Part shown: piece after piece, positions 9,829 to 16,567 of the stretch
Layout of the letters: every line of letters begins with the position of its first letter
How positions within the stretch are numbered: position 1 is the first letter of the stretch
NCBI GenBank assembly: GCA_002405525.1
Contig: DHLY01000107.1
Coordinates: forward strand, 10,370 to 28,920
Direction: 5' to 3'
Length of the DNA stretch: 18,551 nucleotides
Source of the DNA: Proteobacteria bacterium UBA4656
Lineage (GTDB): Bacteria; Pseudomonadota; Gammaproteobacteria; Xanthomonadales; Ahniellaceae
Program-made: the position numbers and the translations under genes
Notes under the pieces: generated by a model
The model's input: the letters and a program-made list of their open reading frames with translations, nothing else
The model's database searches: none
What the model was told of the DNA's origin: nothing

Positions 9829-10779
9829 ATGTTCATCGAGATTCTGATCGCCGTTTTCGTCCTGTTCGTGATCATCACCATCGTCAAGGGCGTGCGGATG
9901 GTGCCGCAGGGCTTCGAGTACACGGTCGAGCGCTTCGGCAAGTACACCCACACGCTGTCGCCGGGTCTTGCGCTGCTGTTCCCGTATGTCTACGGCATCG
10001 GCCGCAAGATGAACATGATGGAGCAGGTGCTCGACGTGCCTTCGCAAGACGTGATCACCAAGGACAACGCGGTGGTCAAGGTCGACGGCGTGGTCTTCTT
10101 CCAGGTGCTGGACGCGGCCAAGGCCGCCTACGAAGTGTCCAACCTCGAGCAGGCCACGATCGCGCTGGTGATGACCAACATCCGCACCGCGATCGGATCG
10201 ATGGATCTCGACGAGTCGCTGTCCAAGCGCGACGAGATCAATTCCCGGCTGCTGGCGGTGGTCGACCAGGCGACGCATCCCTGGGGCATCAAGGTCAATC
10301 GCATTGAACTCAAGGACATCCAGCCGCCGCGCGACCTGGTCGACGCGATGGCGCGGCAGATGAAGGCCGAGCGCGAGAAGCGCGCTGCGATCCTGGAGGC
10401 GGAAGGGCTGCGGGCGGCGGAGATTCTGCGCGCCGAGGGCGAGAAGCAGGCCGCGGTCCTAGAGGCCGAGGGACGGCGCGAAGCTGCGTTCAAGGACGCC
10501 GAGGCGCGCGAGCGCCTCGCCGAGGCCGAGGCGAAAGCGACCATGATGGTGTCGCAGGCGATCGCCAAGGGTGACGTGCAGGCGATCAACTACTTCGTCG
10601 CCGACAAGTACACCCAGGCCCTGAAGGCGATGGCGACCTCGCCGAACCAGAAACTGCTGATGCTGCCGATGGACGCGATGGGCCTGATGGGCAGTCTCGC
10701 GGGCATCGCGGAGATCGCCAAGGACTCGTTTGCGCAGCAGAAGCAGTCGCGGCCGGCGCCACCGCGCGGCGAGGGTTGA
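9829..10779 (+). CDS. qmcA: SPFH/stomatin-family membrane protease-associated protein, QmcA type
   Basis: A 316-residue protein with an N-terminal membrane helix (about 2-20), then an SPFH/band-7 domain starting VPQGFEYTVERFGKYTHTLSPG (split around 25-46) and including KDNAVVKVDGVVFFQV and RDEINSRLLAVVDQATHPWGIKVNRIELKDIQPP (134-167 region). A long Ala/Glu/Arg-rich coiled coil (about 170-245) and a short C-terminal tail follow. Length and features match Escherichia coli QmcA and paraslipins, which form large membrane microdomain cages and associate with FtsH-type quality control. CGGAG at 9816-9820 lies 8 nt before the ATG. The NfeD gene downstream is the classical partner, although here it is separated by a repeat-bearing gap of 229 nt. 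The gene symbol rests on family resemblance. Confidence 0.92.
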   Translation: MFIEILIAVFVLFVIITIVKGVRMVPQGFEYTVERFGKYTHTLSPGLALLFPYVYGIGRKMNMMEQVLDVPSQDVITKDNAVVKVDGVVFFQVLDAAKAAYEVSNLEQATIALVMTNIRTAIGSMDLDESLSKRDEINSRLLAVVDQATHPWGIKVNRIELKDIQPPRDLVDAMARQMKAEREKRAAILEAEGLRAAEILRAEGEKQAAVLEAEGRREAAFKDAEARERLAEAEAKATMMVSQAIAKGDVQAINYFVADKYTQALKAMATSPNQKLLMLPMDAMGLMGSLAGIAEIAKDSFAQQKQSRPAPPRGEG

Positions 10780-10813
10780 TCGGCAGCGGCGGTCGGGGCG
10801 GGCCGAATTGGAT

Positions 10814-10946
10814 GAGGGTATAGGGCCCAGGGCTCAGCGCTCAGCGCCCGCCAGGGGCCGGCCGGAACGCTGCGCCGATCCCAGCCCGCCACGCATTGCA
10901 AACGAAGCGCCGCTTCTTCTGGGCCCTGTACCCTGGACCCTCGAAC
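10814..10946. repeat. Inverted pair of degenerate 7-bp repeat arrays
   Basis: The left array reads as heptads GGGTATA, GGGCCCA, GGGCTCA, GCGCTCA, GCGCCCG (10816-10850). The right array, after about 70 nt, reads TGGGCCC, TGTACCC, TGGACCC (10920-10940). The heptads of one array are reverse complements of the other. The best-matching arms, 10814-10830 and 10919-10935, agree at 15 of 17 positions as an inverted repeat. A small hairpin, GAAGCG at 10904-10909 pairing with CGCTTC at 10911-10916, lies just before the right array. The element fills most of the gap between the SPFH and NfeD genes; the rest shows nothing recognisable. It may be a dispersed intergenic repeat, but only one copy is visible here. 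Confidence 0.6.
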
Positions 10947-11008
10947 GAAACAGCCATCCGTCGCCATCCCCCCACCCCCCAAGACCACCACGAAGCCAAT
11001 CCGCCGAA

Positions 11009-11443
11009 ATGCCCAACAACGTCATTTTCTGGCTCGCCCTCGGACTGGTCCTGATGGCCGCCGAGACCCTTGTCCCCGGGGCCTTCCTCATCTGGTTCGG
11101 CGTTGCCGCTCTGGTGATGGGCGCGGTCGTGTGGCTGCTGCCCGACCTGCACGGTCTCGGACAGGCGCTGCTGTTCGGCGGGCTCGCCCTGGGGGCGGTG
11201 CAGATCTACCGCGCCTATTTCCGCCAGCGCGAGCCGGCCGGCGACCAGCCGCTGCTGAACAAGCGCAGCGAGCAGTATGTCGGCAGGGTGTTCGTCCTCG
11301 ACGCACCGATCGAGAACGGCTTCGGCCGGATCAAGATCGGCGACTCGTTGTGGACAGTGCGCGGCGAGCCGCTGCCCGTGGGAACGCGCGTCGAGGTGGT
11401 CGCGGTCGACGGCATGGACCTGCGGGTGCGCGCCGCGCCCTGA
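11009..11443 (+). CDS. NfeD-family inner-membrane protein (YbbJ-like)
   Basis: A 144-residue short-form NfeD protein. Two or three hydrophobic segments occupy about 6-68, with the family-typical AAETLVPGAFLIWFGVAALV, and a soluble OB-fold-like domain fills about 85-144 (QYVGRVFVLDAPIENGFGRIKIGDSLWTV and VEVVAVDGMDLRV). It lacks the N-terminal serine-protease domain of long NfeD proteins. It is expected to work with the upstream SPFH protein in membrane microdomain organisation, as QmcA/YbbJ pairs do. No ribosome-binding site is evident before this ATG, but it directly precedes the first helix and gives the usual length. The Fur-regulated iron operon starts right after its stop. Confidence 0.9.
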   Translation: MPNNVIFWLALGLVLMAAETLVPGAFLIWFGVAALVMGAVVWLLPDLHGLGQALLFGGLALGAVQIYRAYFRQREPAGDQPLLNKRSEQYVGRVFVLDAPIENGFGRIKIGDSLWTVRGEPLPVGTRVEVVAVDGMDLRVRAAP

Positions 11444-11455
11444 GGTCACCCGGCC

Positions 11456-11485
11456 TTGTGGCGCCGAATGAGAATCACTATCATT
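11456..11485 (+). promoter_or_regulatory. Promoter overlapped by a Fur box (iron-repressed)
   Basis: TTGTGG (11456-11461) and TATCAT (11479-11484) are spaced by 17 nt and form a plausible sigma-70 promoter. The 19-bp sequence AATGAGAATCACTATCATT (11467-11485) is a good match to the Fur operator consensus GATAATGATAATCATTATC and covers the spacer and -10, so Fur-Fe(II) would block RNA polymerase. The predicted transcript starts near 11491. The downstream iron-transport genes fit this regulation fully. Confidence 0.85.
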
Positions 11486-11502
11486 CGTCGCCCGACCACC
11501 CG

Positions 11503-12507
11503 ATGCCGGCCGCCATGATTCGATCCCTATGCGCCTGCGTGGCACTCGCCGCGTCGCTCGCTGCGCACGCCGCCGGGCCCCTGGTCGTATACTCCGCGCA
11601 GAAGGAGCCGTCGATCCGCCCGTTGCTCGACCGCTTCAGCGGCGAAACCGGTATCGAGGTGCGCTTGCTGGTGGACCAGGGTCCGGTGCTCGTCGAGCGC
11701 CTGGCCGCCGAGGGCGCGAACACGCGCGCCGACCTGCTGCTGACCGTCGATGCGGGCAACCTGTGGCAGGCCGCAGAACGCGGACTGCTGGCGCCCGCAA
11801 GTTCCGCGGTGCTGGACGCGCGGGTGCCGCCCGCGCTGCGCGACCCCGAGGGTCGCTGGTACGCGATCAGCCGTCGCGCGCGGGCGATCGTCTACGCGAC
11901 CGGGCGCGTGCAGCCGTCGGAGCTGTCCACCTACGAGGCGCTGGCCGCGCCGCAGTGGAAAGGGCGCCTGTGCCTGCGCACCTCGAAGAACGTCTACAAC
12001 CAGTCTCTGGTCGCCACGCGCATCGCGCGGATGGGCGACTCGGCGGCCGAGGCGATGGTGCGCGGCTGGGTCGACAACCTCGCCGTCGCGCCGACGCCCG
12101 ACGACACGCTCGCCGCGCAAGCGGTGGCCGGCGGCGAGTGCGACGTGGCGATCGTCAACATGTACTACGTGGCGCGCCTCAAGCGCGCCGACCCTGCGCT
12201 GCCGTTGGCGATGTTCTGGCCCGACCAGGACGGCGCCGGCGCGCACCAGAACGTCGCCGGCATGGGTATCACCGCGCACGCCGGCAACGCCGACGCGGCG
12301 CGCGCCCTGCTGGAGTGGATCACCGACGTGCCGGCGCAGACCGAACTCGGCCGGTTGAACCTCGAGTACCCGGTCAATCCCGGCGCTCCTGTCGATCCGC
12401 TGCTGGCCGGTTGGGGCATCTTCAAGGCCGACGACGCCGACCTTGCCGACGCCGGGCGGCTGCAGCCGGACGCGGTGCGCTTGATGGACCGCGCCGGCTG
12501 GCGCTGA
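11503..12507 (+). CDS. Periplasmic Fe(III)-binding protein of an ABC transporter (FbpA/FutA type)
   Basis: A 334-residue secreted iron-binding protein (330 if ATG 11515 is used, which places the signal peptide at the very N-terminus). Numbering from 11515, residues 1-20 are a signal peptide ending AAHAA, the mature protein begins GPLVVYSAQKE with Y26, and the adjacent tyrosines Y217/Y218 in NMYYVARL match the iron-coordinating Tyr pair of FbpA-type proteins. The YNQSLVATRIARMG and GGECDVAIVN segments are typical of the family. It captures ferric iron in the periplasm and delivers it to the permease encoded 10 nt downstream. A Fur box and promoter lie directly upstream. Neither start has a clear ribosome-binding site, and the leader would be only about 12-24 nt. 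Confidence 0.92.
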   Translation: MPAAMIRSLCACVALAASLAAHAAGPLVVYSAQKEPSIRPLLDRFSGETGIEVRLLVDQGPVLVERLAAEGANTRADLLLTVDAGNLWQAAERGLLAPASSAVLDARVPPALRDPEGRWYAISRRARAIVYATGRVQPSELSTYEALAAPQWKGRLCLRTSKNVYNQSLVATRIARMGDSAAEAMVRGWVDNLAVAPTPDDTLAAQAVAGGECDVAIVNMYYVARLKRADPALPLAMFWPDQDGAGAHQNVAGMGITAHAGNADAARALLEWITDVPAQTELGRLNLEYPVNPGAPVDPLLAGWGIFKADDADLADAGRLQPDAVRLMDRAGWR

Positions 12508-12517
12508 CCGCCGGTCG

Positions 12518-14125
12518 GTGAACGCCGACGCCGCCCGCGCGGTCAGCGCGCCACGCAGGCGGCCGGCCTTGTCGTTGCTGGCCGCCGCGCTGGCGGTGGC
12601 CGCGCCGGCGCTGCTGGCGATCGGTGCGCTGCTCGCGGCGTGGGTCACGCCGGATCCCGCGACCTGGATGCACCTGCGCGAACACCTGCTGCCCGGCGCC
12701 GGCGCGCGCACGGCAGTGCTCGCGCTGGGTACCGGCGCGTGCAGCGCACTGCTCGGCACTGCGTTCGCCGCGCTGGTCTCGCTGTGCGATTTTCGCGGCC
12801 GCCGTCTGCTCGAGGTGCTGCTGGTGCTGCCGCTGGCGATGCCGGCGTACGTGCTGGCCTATGCCTGGGTGGCGAGTCTCGACGTGGGCAGTCCGCTGCG
12901 TGCTTGGGCGCTGGCGCAGACCGGCAGCGCGGCGTGGCTGCCGTCGCTGCGCAACCTGCCGGGCGCGATCGCCCTGCTGGCACTGGCCAATTACGCCTAC
13001 GTGTATCTGCTGGTCCGCGCTCGCCTGCTGGGTGGCGGCGGCGCGCTGCTGGAAGCCGCGCGCAGCCAGGGCCTGGCGCCGGCAGCGGCCTTCGTCCGTG
13101 GCGTCCTGCCCGCGCTGCGCCCCGCGCTGGCGGCAGGGGTTGCGCTGGTGGTGCTGGAATCGCTGGCCGAGTTCGGTGCGGTCAGCGTGCTCGGCGTCGA
13201 CACGCTCAGCGTTCTGGTCTACCGCACCTGGTACGGCATGCACGCACTCCCGGCGGCGGCGCAGGTGGCGAGCCTGCTGCTGCTGTTCGCCGTCGCGGTG
13301 CGGATCGCGGAGCAAGCGGCGGCCGGTCCGGCGCACCCCGCCAGCGCCGCGCGGGGAACGCGCGCGCCGCCGCTGCGCCTGCGCGCGCGGGCAACCGTCG
13401 CCGCCTGGTGCGCCGGCGGGCTGGTGGTGGCGCTCGGCTTCGCGCTGCCGGCCGCGCAGCTCGCAGCCGGGGCGTGGTCGACGCGCGCCGACTGGCAGCG
13501 GCTGGTCGACCCGCTGCTCGCGACCGCGTGGGTCGCCGGGGTGGCCGCGCTGGCGATCGTCGGCGCGGGGCTCCTGGTCGCGCTGGCGGCGCGCGCGGCG
13601 CGCGCGGGCGCCGTGCTGCGCGACGTCGCCGGCCTCGGCTACGCGGTACCCGGTGTGGTGCTGGCGGTGGGCCTGATGTTCGCCCTGGTGGCGATCGAGC
13701 GCGCACTGGCTGGCGCCGGCATGGCGGCGCTGCTGTCGAGTTCCGCGCTGGCGGTCTGGCTGGGACTACTGGCGCGCTTCCTGCGGGTGGGCGCGGCGGC
13801 CGCCGACAGCGGACTGGTCGCGCTCCAGCCGGCGATCGGCGACGCCGCGCGCTCGCTCGGTGCAGGCCGCGCACGCCGCGCGGTCGCGGTCCAGCTGCCG
13901 CTGCTGCGGCCCGCGCTGGCCGGCGGACTGCTGCTCGCCTTCGTCGAGTGTGCGAAGGAGCTGCCAGCGACGCTGATGCTGCGGCCGTTCGGCCTCGACA
14001 CGCTGGCGGTGCGCATCTACAACGCGACCTCGGAAGGGCTGTGGGCGCAGGCCGCCGCGCCCTCGCTGCTGCTGTGCCTGCTGGGCCTGTGGCCCGCCGT
14101 CGGGCTGCTGCGCCGTCGCGCCTGA
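12518..14125 (+). CDS. Fe(III) ABC transporter permease, fused two-domain (FbpB/AfuB type)
   Basis: A 535-residue permease starting at GTG, 10 nt after the iron-binding protein stop. It contains two tandem binding-protein-dependent permease domains with about twelve hydrophobic segments. Each half has an EAA-loop for ATPase contact: EAARSQGLAPAAAFVRGVLP (179-198) and GDAARSLGAGRARRAVAVQLP (around 441-461). The C-terminal stretch VECAKELPATLMLRPFGLDT (477-496 region) is highly typical of the FbpB family. A Pro/Arg-rich cytoplasmic linker (about 268-292) joins the halves. It forms the channel for iron delivered by the upstream protein. No ATPase gene follows; the next gene is gcvT. The energising subunit must be encoded elsewhere or shared with another transporter. 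Confidence 0.93.
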   Translation: MNADAARAVSAPRRRPALSLLAAALAVAAPALLAIGALLAAWVTPDPATWMHLREHLLPGAGARTAVLALGTGACSALLGTAFAALVSLCDFRGRRLLEVLLVLPLAMPAYVLAYAWVASLDVGSPLRAWALAQTGSAAWLPSLRNLPGAIALLALANYAYVYLLVRARLLGGGGALLEAARSQGLAPAAAFVRGVLPALRPALAAGVALVVLESLAEFGAVSVLGVDTLSVLVYRTWYGMHALPAAAQVASLLLLFAVAVRIAEQAAAGPAHPASAARGTRAPPLRLRARATVAAWCAGGLVVALGFALPAAQLAAGAWSTRADWQRLVDPLLATAWVAGVAALAIVGAGLLVALAARAARAGAVLRDVAGLGYAVPGVVLAVGLMFALVAIERALAGAGMAALLSSSALAVWLGLLARFLRVGAAAADSGLVALQPAIGDAARSLGAGRARRAVAVQLPLLRPALAGGLLLAFVECAKELPATLMLRPFGLDTLAVRIYNATSEGLWAQAAAPSLLLCLLGLWPAVGLLRRRA

Positions 14126-14135
14126 TCGCGCCGGC

Positions 14136-14164
14136 TTGGAATGCGCGTGCCCCGCGTCCATAAT
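14136..14164 (+). promoter_or_regulatory. Sigma-70 promoter of gcvT
   Basis: TTGGAA (14136-14141) and CATAAT (14159-14164) with 17-nt spacing. The start site would be near 14171, leaving a leader of about 24 nt before the gcvT ATG, too short for a glycine riboswitch. Confidence 0.65.
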
Positions 14165-14194
14165 CGCGCGCCTCCCACGCCGGGCGCCGTCGCC

Positions 14195-15274
14195 ATGCAG
14201 CAGACCGTACTCAACGCAGCCCACCGGCGCCTCGGCGCGCGGATGGTCGACTTCGGCGGTTGGGACATGCCCCTGGCATACGGTTCGCAGATCGACGAGC
14301 ACCACCAGGTGCGGCGCGACGCCGGCATGTTCGACGTGTCTCACATGACCGTCCTCGACATACGCGGCGACCACGCGCGCGCTTTCCTCCGCCACCTGCT
14401 GGCCAACGACGTTGCTCGTCTGCGCGTTCCGGGCAGGGCGCTGTACGGGTGCATGCTCACCGAAGGCGGTGGCGTGGTCGACGATCTGATCGTCTACTTC
14501 ATCGAGGAGACGTGGTTCCGGGTGGTGGTCAACGCCGCCACCCGCGTCAAGGACCTGGCCTGGATCTCCGGCCGCGCAGCCGCGTTCGGCGTCAGCCTGC
14601 AGGAACGCCGCGACCTGGCGATGGTCGCGGTGCAGGGGCCGAATGCTCGCCGCCGCGTTCACGGCCTGGTCGATCCGGCCGCGCGCGCCGCGGTCGAGGC
14701 GCTGCCGCGCTTTTCCGCCTGCGATGCGGGTGCGCTGTTCGTCGCGCGCACCGGATACACGGGCGAAGACGGCTACGAGGTGCTGCTGCCGGCGCGAGAC
14801 GCAGAGACCTTCTGGGATCTTCTGCTCGCCGCCGGCGTCAGGCCCTGTGGGCTCGGTGCGCGCGACACGCTGCGACTGGAAGCGGGGATGGCGCTCTACG
14901 GGCAGGACATGGATGAAACCACCACGCCGTTCGAGGCCGGGCTGGGCTGGACGGTGGCGATGGATCCCGCCGAGCGCGAATTCGTGGGCCGTGCAGCGCT
15001 CGAAGCGCAGCTCGCTGCCGGCGTGCCGCGACAGACCGTGGGCCTGGTACTCGACGACAAGGGGGTGCTGCGCCATGGGCAGCGCGTGGTCACCGCCAAG
15101 GGCGACGGCGAGATCCTGTCCGGAAGCTTCTCGCCCACCATGGGCAAGTCGATCGCCCTCGCGCGGATCCCGGCCGGCGACCCGGGCGCGGTGTCGGTCG
15201 ACGTCCGCGGCCGCGCGCTGGCGGTGCGCGTGGTCCGCTATCCATTCGTGCGCGACGGCAAGGTGCGGGCTTGA
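14195..15274 (+). CDS. gcvT: Aminomethyltransferase, glycine cleavage system T protein
   Basis: A 359-residue cytoplasmic enzyme, the usual GcvT length. With tetrahydrofolate it removes the aminomethyl group carried on lipoylated GcvH, releasing ammonia and forming 5,10-methylene-tetrahydrofolate. Visible landmarks are [12 protein letters not shown] (18-29), [12 protein letters not shown] (40-51), VVDDLIVYF with catalytic Asp D97, [16 protein letters not shown] (184-199), [21 protein letters not shown] (220-240) and the C-terminal [14 protein letters not shown] (312-325). The start follows a promoter-like element and begins at the conserved N-terminus; ATG 14141 overlaps the -35 and is rejected. 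gcvH lies 76 nt downstream. No gcvP is present in the window. Confidence 0.96.
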   Translation: MQQTVLNAAHRRLGARMVDFGGWDMPLAYGSQIDEHHQVRRDAGMFDVSHMTVLDIRGDHARAFLRHLLANDVARLRVPGRALYGCMLTEGGGVVDDLIVYFIEETWFRVVVNAATRVKDLAWISGRAAAFGVSLQERRDLAMVAVQGPNARRRVHGLVDPAARAAVEALPRFSACDAGALFVARTGYTGEDGYEVLLPARDAETFWDLLLAAGVRPCGLGARDTLRLEAGMALYGQDMDETTTPFEAGLGWTVAMDPAEREFVGRAALEAQLAAGVPRQTVGLVLDDKGVLRHGQRVVTAKGDGEILSGSFSPTMGKSIALARIPAGDPGAVSVDVRGRALAVRVVRYPFVRDGKVRA

Positions 15275-15288
15275 TCGCGCGCTGGGTT

Positions 15289-15311
15289 CCCGCGCGTCGC
15301 GGGCGTACAAT
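15289..15311 (+). promoter_or_regulatory. Hairpin and -10-like element before gcvH
   Basis: CCCGCG (15289-15294) pairs with CGCGGG (15298-15303), and TACAAT at 15306-15311 follows directly. No good -35 is visible. The hairpin could end part of the gcvT transcript while TACAAT supports independent gcvH initiation; both readings are tentative. Confidence 0.4.
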
Positions 15312-15350
15312 TCGGCCCGGCTCGGGCTGCCCATCCACAGGACCACGGCG

Positions 15351-15746
15351 ATGAACGAGATTCCAGGTGACCTCAAGTTCCTCAAGAGCCACGAGTGGGC
15401 GCGGATGGAGGACGACGGCACCGTCACCGTCGGTATTTCCGACCATGCGCAGCGCCAGCTCGGCGACCTCGTGTACGTCGAGATGCCGTCGCCGGGCGAC
15501 GACGTCGAGGCCGGCAACGCGTGCGCGGTGGTCGAGTCGGTCAAGGCTGCCTCGGACGTCTACAGCCCGGTTTCGGGTCGGATCCTGAAGGTCAACGAGG
15601 CGCTCGCGGACCAGCCGGAGACAATCAACGAAGATGCGTTCGGCGAGGGCTGGATCTTCCGCGTCGCGCCGAGCAATGCATCGGAGATGGATGAGCTGCT
15701 GTCGCCCGACGAGTACGCGGAGCAGATCGACGCCGAGTCGAATTGA
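15351..15746 (+). CDS. gcvH: Glycine cleavage system H protein (lipoyl carrier)
   Basis: A 131-residue lipoyl-domain protein of normal GcvH length. The lipoylation site is K65 in ESVKAASDVYSP. Other hallmarks are FLKSHEWARM (10-19), VGISDHAQRQLGDLVYVEMP (27-46), PETINEDAFGEGWIFRV and a C-terminal LLSPDEYAEQI. It shuttles the methylamine group between GcvP, GcvT and the L protein. AGGA at 15339-15342 lies 8 nt before the ATG. Its position after gcvT fits a glycine/one-carbon unit, with the P protein encoded outside the window. Confidence 0.97.
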   Translation: MNEIPGDLKFLKSHEWARMEDDGTVTVGISDHAQRQLGDLVYVEMPSPGDDVEAGNACAVVESVKAASDVYSPVSGRILKVNEALADQPETINEDAFGEGWIFRVAPSNASEMDELLSPDEYAEQIDAESN

Positions 15747-15812
15747 TCGCGCGACGATCGTGCGTCGCGGCGCTGCGCGCTCGCATCGAGCGCGCAGAGG
15801 CGACTCGCAAGC

Positions 15813-15852
15813 AAAAAAACCTGTTGACAGTCAAGCCGCGCGGGATTAGTTT
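15813..15852 (+). promoter_or_regulatory. Strong-looking promoter with A-tract and palindromic -35
   Basis: An A7 tract (15813-15819) directly precedes a consensus TTGACA -35 (15824-15829). A -10-like TAGTTT (15847-15852) lies 17 nt downstream, or TTAGTT at 16 nt. The -35 is part of a perfect 11-bp palindrome, TTGACAGTCAA (15824-15834), which may be an operator or chance. The A-tract could act as an UP element. The predicted start is near 15859, almost 300 nt before the H1-like gene. Confidence 0.6.
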
Positions 15853-15862
15853 TCCCGCCACC

Positions 15863-15892
15863 ATGACAGCTGCAAGTCAACGATGGGTGTGA
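15863..15892 (+). CDS. Possible 9-residue leader peptide
   Basis: ATG 15863 to TGA 15892 encodes MTAASQRWV, only a few bases after the predicted transcription start. It overlaps the beginning of a longer 55-codon ORF in another frame. No ribosome-binding site is visible, so translation would be leaderless-like. A weak candidate, recorded because the leader is long. Confidence 0.12.
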   Translation: MTAASQRWV

Positions 15893-16050
15893 GCAATCGC
15901 GACGGAAGCAACGGCCAACGCGGCTTCAAGACCGCTCTTTCGCCGTCCGTCGATTCCACCCCGATCGCGCTGCGGGGTCTCGCAGATCCCTTCCCCCGCT
16001 TCCTCTTCGCGTTCGCCGGCCGGGTGTCGTGCAATTGGGTCGTGCGCTGA
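15883..16050 (+). CDS. Possible 55-residue upstream ORF in the H1-like gene leader
   Basis: An ATG-initiated ORF of 55 codons lies between the promoter and the H1-like gene. Its sequence matches no family I recognise; it ends in an aromatic, basic segment (FPRFLFAFAGRV, then CNWVVR). About 80% of its third positions are G/C, somewhat lower than the certain genes nearby and not decisive. There is no clear ribosome-binding site. Its stop codon lies in the loop of a hairpin (16041-16055). It may be a regulatory upstream ORF, a small protein, or a chance frame in a structured RNA leader. Confidence 0.22.
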   Translation: MGVSNRDGSNGQRGFKTALSPSVDSTPIALRGLADPFPRFLFAFAGRVSCNWVVR

Positions 16051-16079
16051 GCACGCGGCCCCCGGCAGCGGGCGTTTTT
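16041..16079 (+). promoter_or_regulatory. Tandem hairpins plus T5: attenuator or terminator-like element in the leader
   Basis: CGTGC (16041-16045) pairs with GCACG (16051-16055). Directly after, GCCC (16058-16061) can pair with GGGC (16070-16073), or alternatively CCCG (16061-16064) with CGGG (16069-16072). Then come a G and five T residues (16075-16079). It sits 76 nt before the H1-like ATG. The T5 run in GC-rich DNA resembles a weak intrinsic terminator, so the region 15859-16079 could be a small RNA or an attenuated leader. The stems are short. Confidence 0.35.
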
Positions 16080-16154
16080 CTCCGGGCAGCAAGCAACACG
16101 CCGCAAGGCGACGTCAACATCAACGCGACACCAAACCACAACAGGAGCAATCCA

Positions 16155-16316
16155 ATGAAAGCAGCAACCAAAGGCACGAAGACCGGCACGGTGAAGGCCG
16201 CTGCCAAGAAGCCCGCCAAGAAGGCCGCCAAGAAGGCCGCCAAGAAGACCACCGCGAAGAAGGCCGCCAAGAAGCCGGCCAAGAAGGCCGCCAAGAAGGC
16301 CGCCAAGAAGAAGTAA
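16155..16316 (+). CDS. Lys/Ala-rich histone H1-like mini-protein
   Basis: A complete 53-residue protein made almost wholly of Lys, Ala, Pro and Thr. After a short N-terminal stretch (MKAATKGTKTGTV) it is a run of AAKK/PAKK tetrapeptides from about residue 14 to KKK at 51-53. This is the composition of bacterial H1-like tails (as in AlgP or chlamydial Hc1), which bind DNA or other polyanions through lysine charge. AGGAG at 16143-16147 lies 7 nt before the ATG, an excellent ribosome-binding site, and a terminator follows. At the DNA level AAGAAGGCCGCC-like units repeat in tandem, so copy number may vary between strains. It lacks any globular domain, so it may be a free-standing tail-like protein that compacts nucleoid DNA or binds RNA. 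Function is inferred from composition only. Confidence 0.8.
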   Translation: MKAATKGTKTGTVKAAAKKPAKKAAKKAAKKTTAKKAAKKPAKKAAKKAAKKK

Positions 16317-16366
16317 TCCCTCCCGGGATTTGAAACCATCGCGCGTTTGCCCGGCGCGCGATGGTT
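16315..16366 (+). terminator. Terminator hairpins after the H1-like gene
   Basis: A perfect 12-bp stem, AACCATCGCGCG (16334-16345) with CGCGCGATGGTT (16355-16366), encloses a 9-nt loop and is followed by CGTTTG. A smaller stem, AATCCC (16315-16320) with GGGATT (16325-16330), overlaps the stop codon. The T-tract is interrupted, but position and stem strength favour transcription termination. Confidence 0.6.
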
Positions 16367-16443
16367 CGTTTGAAGGTCCGCCGCACCGACGCTTCACCGC
16401 CCGCCGCCGCCCCCGTTTCTCGTCCGCCGCGGCCTGCGAATCG

Positions 16444-16472
16444 TTGTCGTCTCCCCGCCGCCACCCCATAAT
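16444..16472 (+). promoter_or_regulatory. Sigma-70 promoter before the TonB-domain lipoprotein gene
   Basis: TTGTCG (16444-16449) and CATAAT (16467-16472) are spaced by 17 nt, with a predicted start near 16479. The leader is about 90 nt with no obvious structure. The -10 sequence matches the gcvT one. Confidence 0.6.
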
Positions 16473-16567
16473 CCTTGCCACGGAGGCGCTTCCGAGCGTC
16501 GCCTGCCGCCTTGGGGAGCCGATGACCGGCGTGGCGGTCGAAGTCTTCGTGCTCGGGGAGATTCAGA

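Noticed and set aside
10896..10932. Promoter for the NfeD gene (TTGCAA with a downstream TGTACC)
   Set aside because: The spacing is about 25 nt, and no acceptable -10 lies 16-18 nt from the -35 candidate.
14165..14194. Glycine riboswitch upstream of gcvT
   Set aside because: The predicted leader is only about 24 nt, far too short, and no aptamer-like structure is seen.
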